From: an uncultured Bacilli bacterium
Lineage (GTDB): Bacteria > Bacillota_I > Bacilli_A > RF39 > UBA660
Assembly (NCBI GenBank): GCA_944359885.1
Contig: CALVTC010000004.1
Span: 1 to 44,150, forward strand
Direction of reading: 5' to 3'
Length of the DNA stretch: 44,150 nucleotides
This document shows, in pieces, positions 44,075 to 44,150 of this stretch. The translations under genes were made by a program, and so were the position numbers. The notes below the pieces were generated by a model. The model ran no database searches. It saw nothing but the letters and a program-made list of their open reading frames with translations, and was not told the origin of the DNA. Each line of letters begins with the position of its first letter. Position 1 is the stretch's first letter.

Positions 44075-44150
44075 GTGAAATGAAAAGTTAAATTTCAGAT
44101 TCTGTTCTAAAAGCATATTTGTAAGAGTAAATGGCAGTTTTTTTTAAAAA

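Noticed and set aside
44075-44150. Coding or regulatory content in the last 76 bases
   Set aside because: No convincing open frame, promoter or hairpin; the stretch ends in a T-tract without a supporting stem.

Overview
This is the replication-origin region of a low-GC, Gram-positive, endospore-forming bacterium of the Bacilli/Erysipelotrichia type. The gene order closely follows the Bacillus subtilis origin: rpmH-rnpA-yidC-jag-mnmE-mnmG-rsmG-noc on the right arm, and dnaA-dnaN-recF-gyrB-gyrA, then dnaX-ebfC-recR-bofA, then rsmA-yabG-veg-spoVG-yabP-yabQ-divIC-tilS-ftsH on the left. Spore genes (yabP, yabQ, yabG, spoVG, bofA, spoVT) show that it can probably sporulate. A ComK homologue points to Bacilli. 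The very low GC content and small genes fit an uncultured gut Bacilli lineage, but I cannot place it further.

Layout: everything left of about 34.65 kb is on the minus strand and everything right of about 34.95 kb is on the plus strand, so genes diverge from oriC (DnaA boxes between dnaA and rpmH, plus two more between dnaA and dnaN) and are co-oriented with replication. From left to right: the 5' end of a group II (probably IIC) intron sits directly behind the ftsH terminator (1-69); cell division, tRNA and spore genes (89-5796); rsmA with an ER-type signal peptidase and three tandem TasA-like paralogues (5839-9445); tatD and T-box-controlled metG; spoVT, an unknown gene and mfd; a long minus-strand run from pth to dnaX containing a trmN6 interrupted by an in-frame TGA; SRP RNA and tadA; a 1.25-kb non-coding block; gyrA-gyrB-recF-comK-dnaN-dnaA; oriC; then the right-arm genes, including an unknown HExxH membrane protein and a noc-like ParB-family gene.

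The most striking element is the non-coding block at 24430-25682 between tadA and gyrA. It is a degenerate tandem array with a period of about 185-189 bp. Perfect Noc-type palindromes (core ATTTCCCGGGAAAT) alternate with parS sites (TGTTCCACGTGGAACA and variants), followed by two further repeat units carrying DnaA-box-like TTTTCCACA. A further Noc-type palindrome lies at the end of rsmI. The ParB-family protein at 42588 has three of the four residues reported to define Noc specificity, so the window holds both the sites and their likely reader. That protein lacks Noc's N-terminal membrane helix and carries a roughly 230-residue linker instead.

Other accessory elements are the SipW/TasA-like cassette, comK placed between dnaN and recF, the HExxH protein between jag and mnmE, and a Rho_N/SAP-like tail on FtsH.
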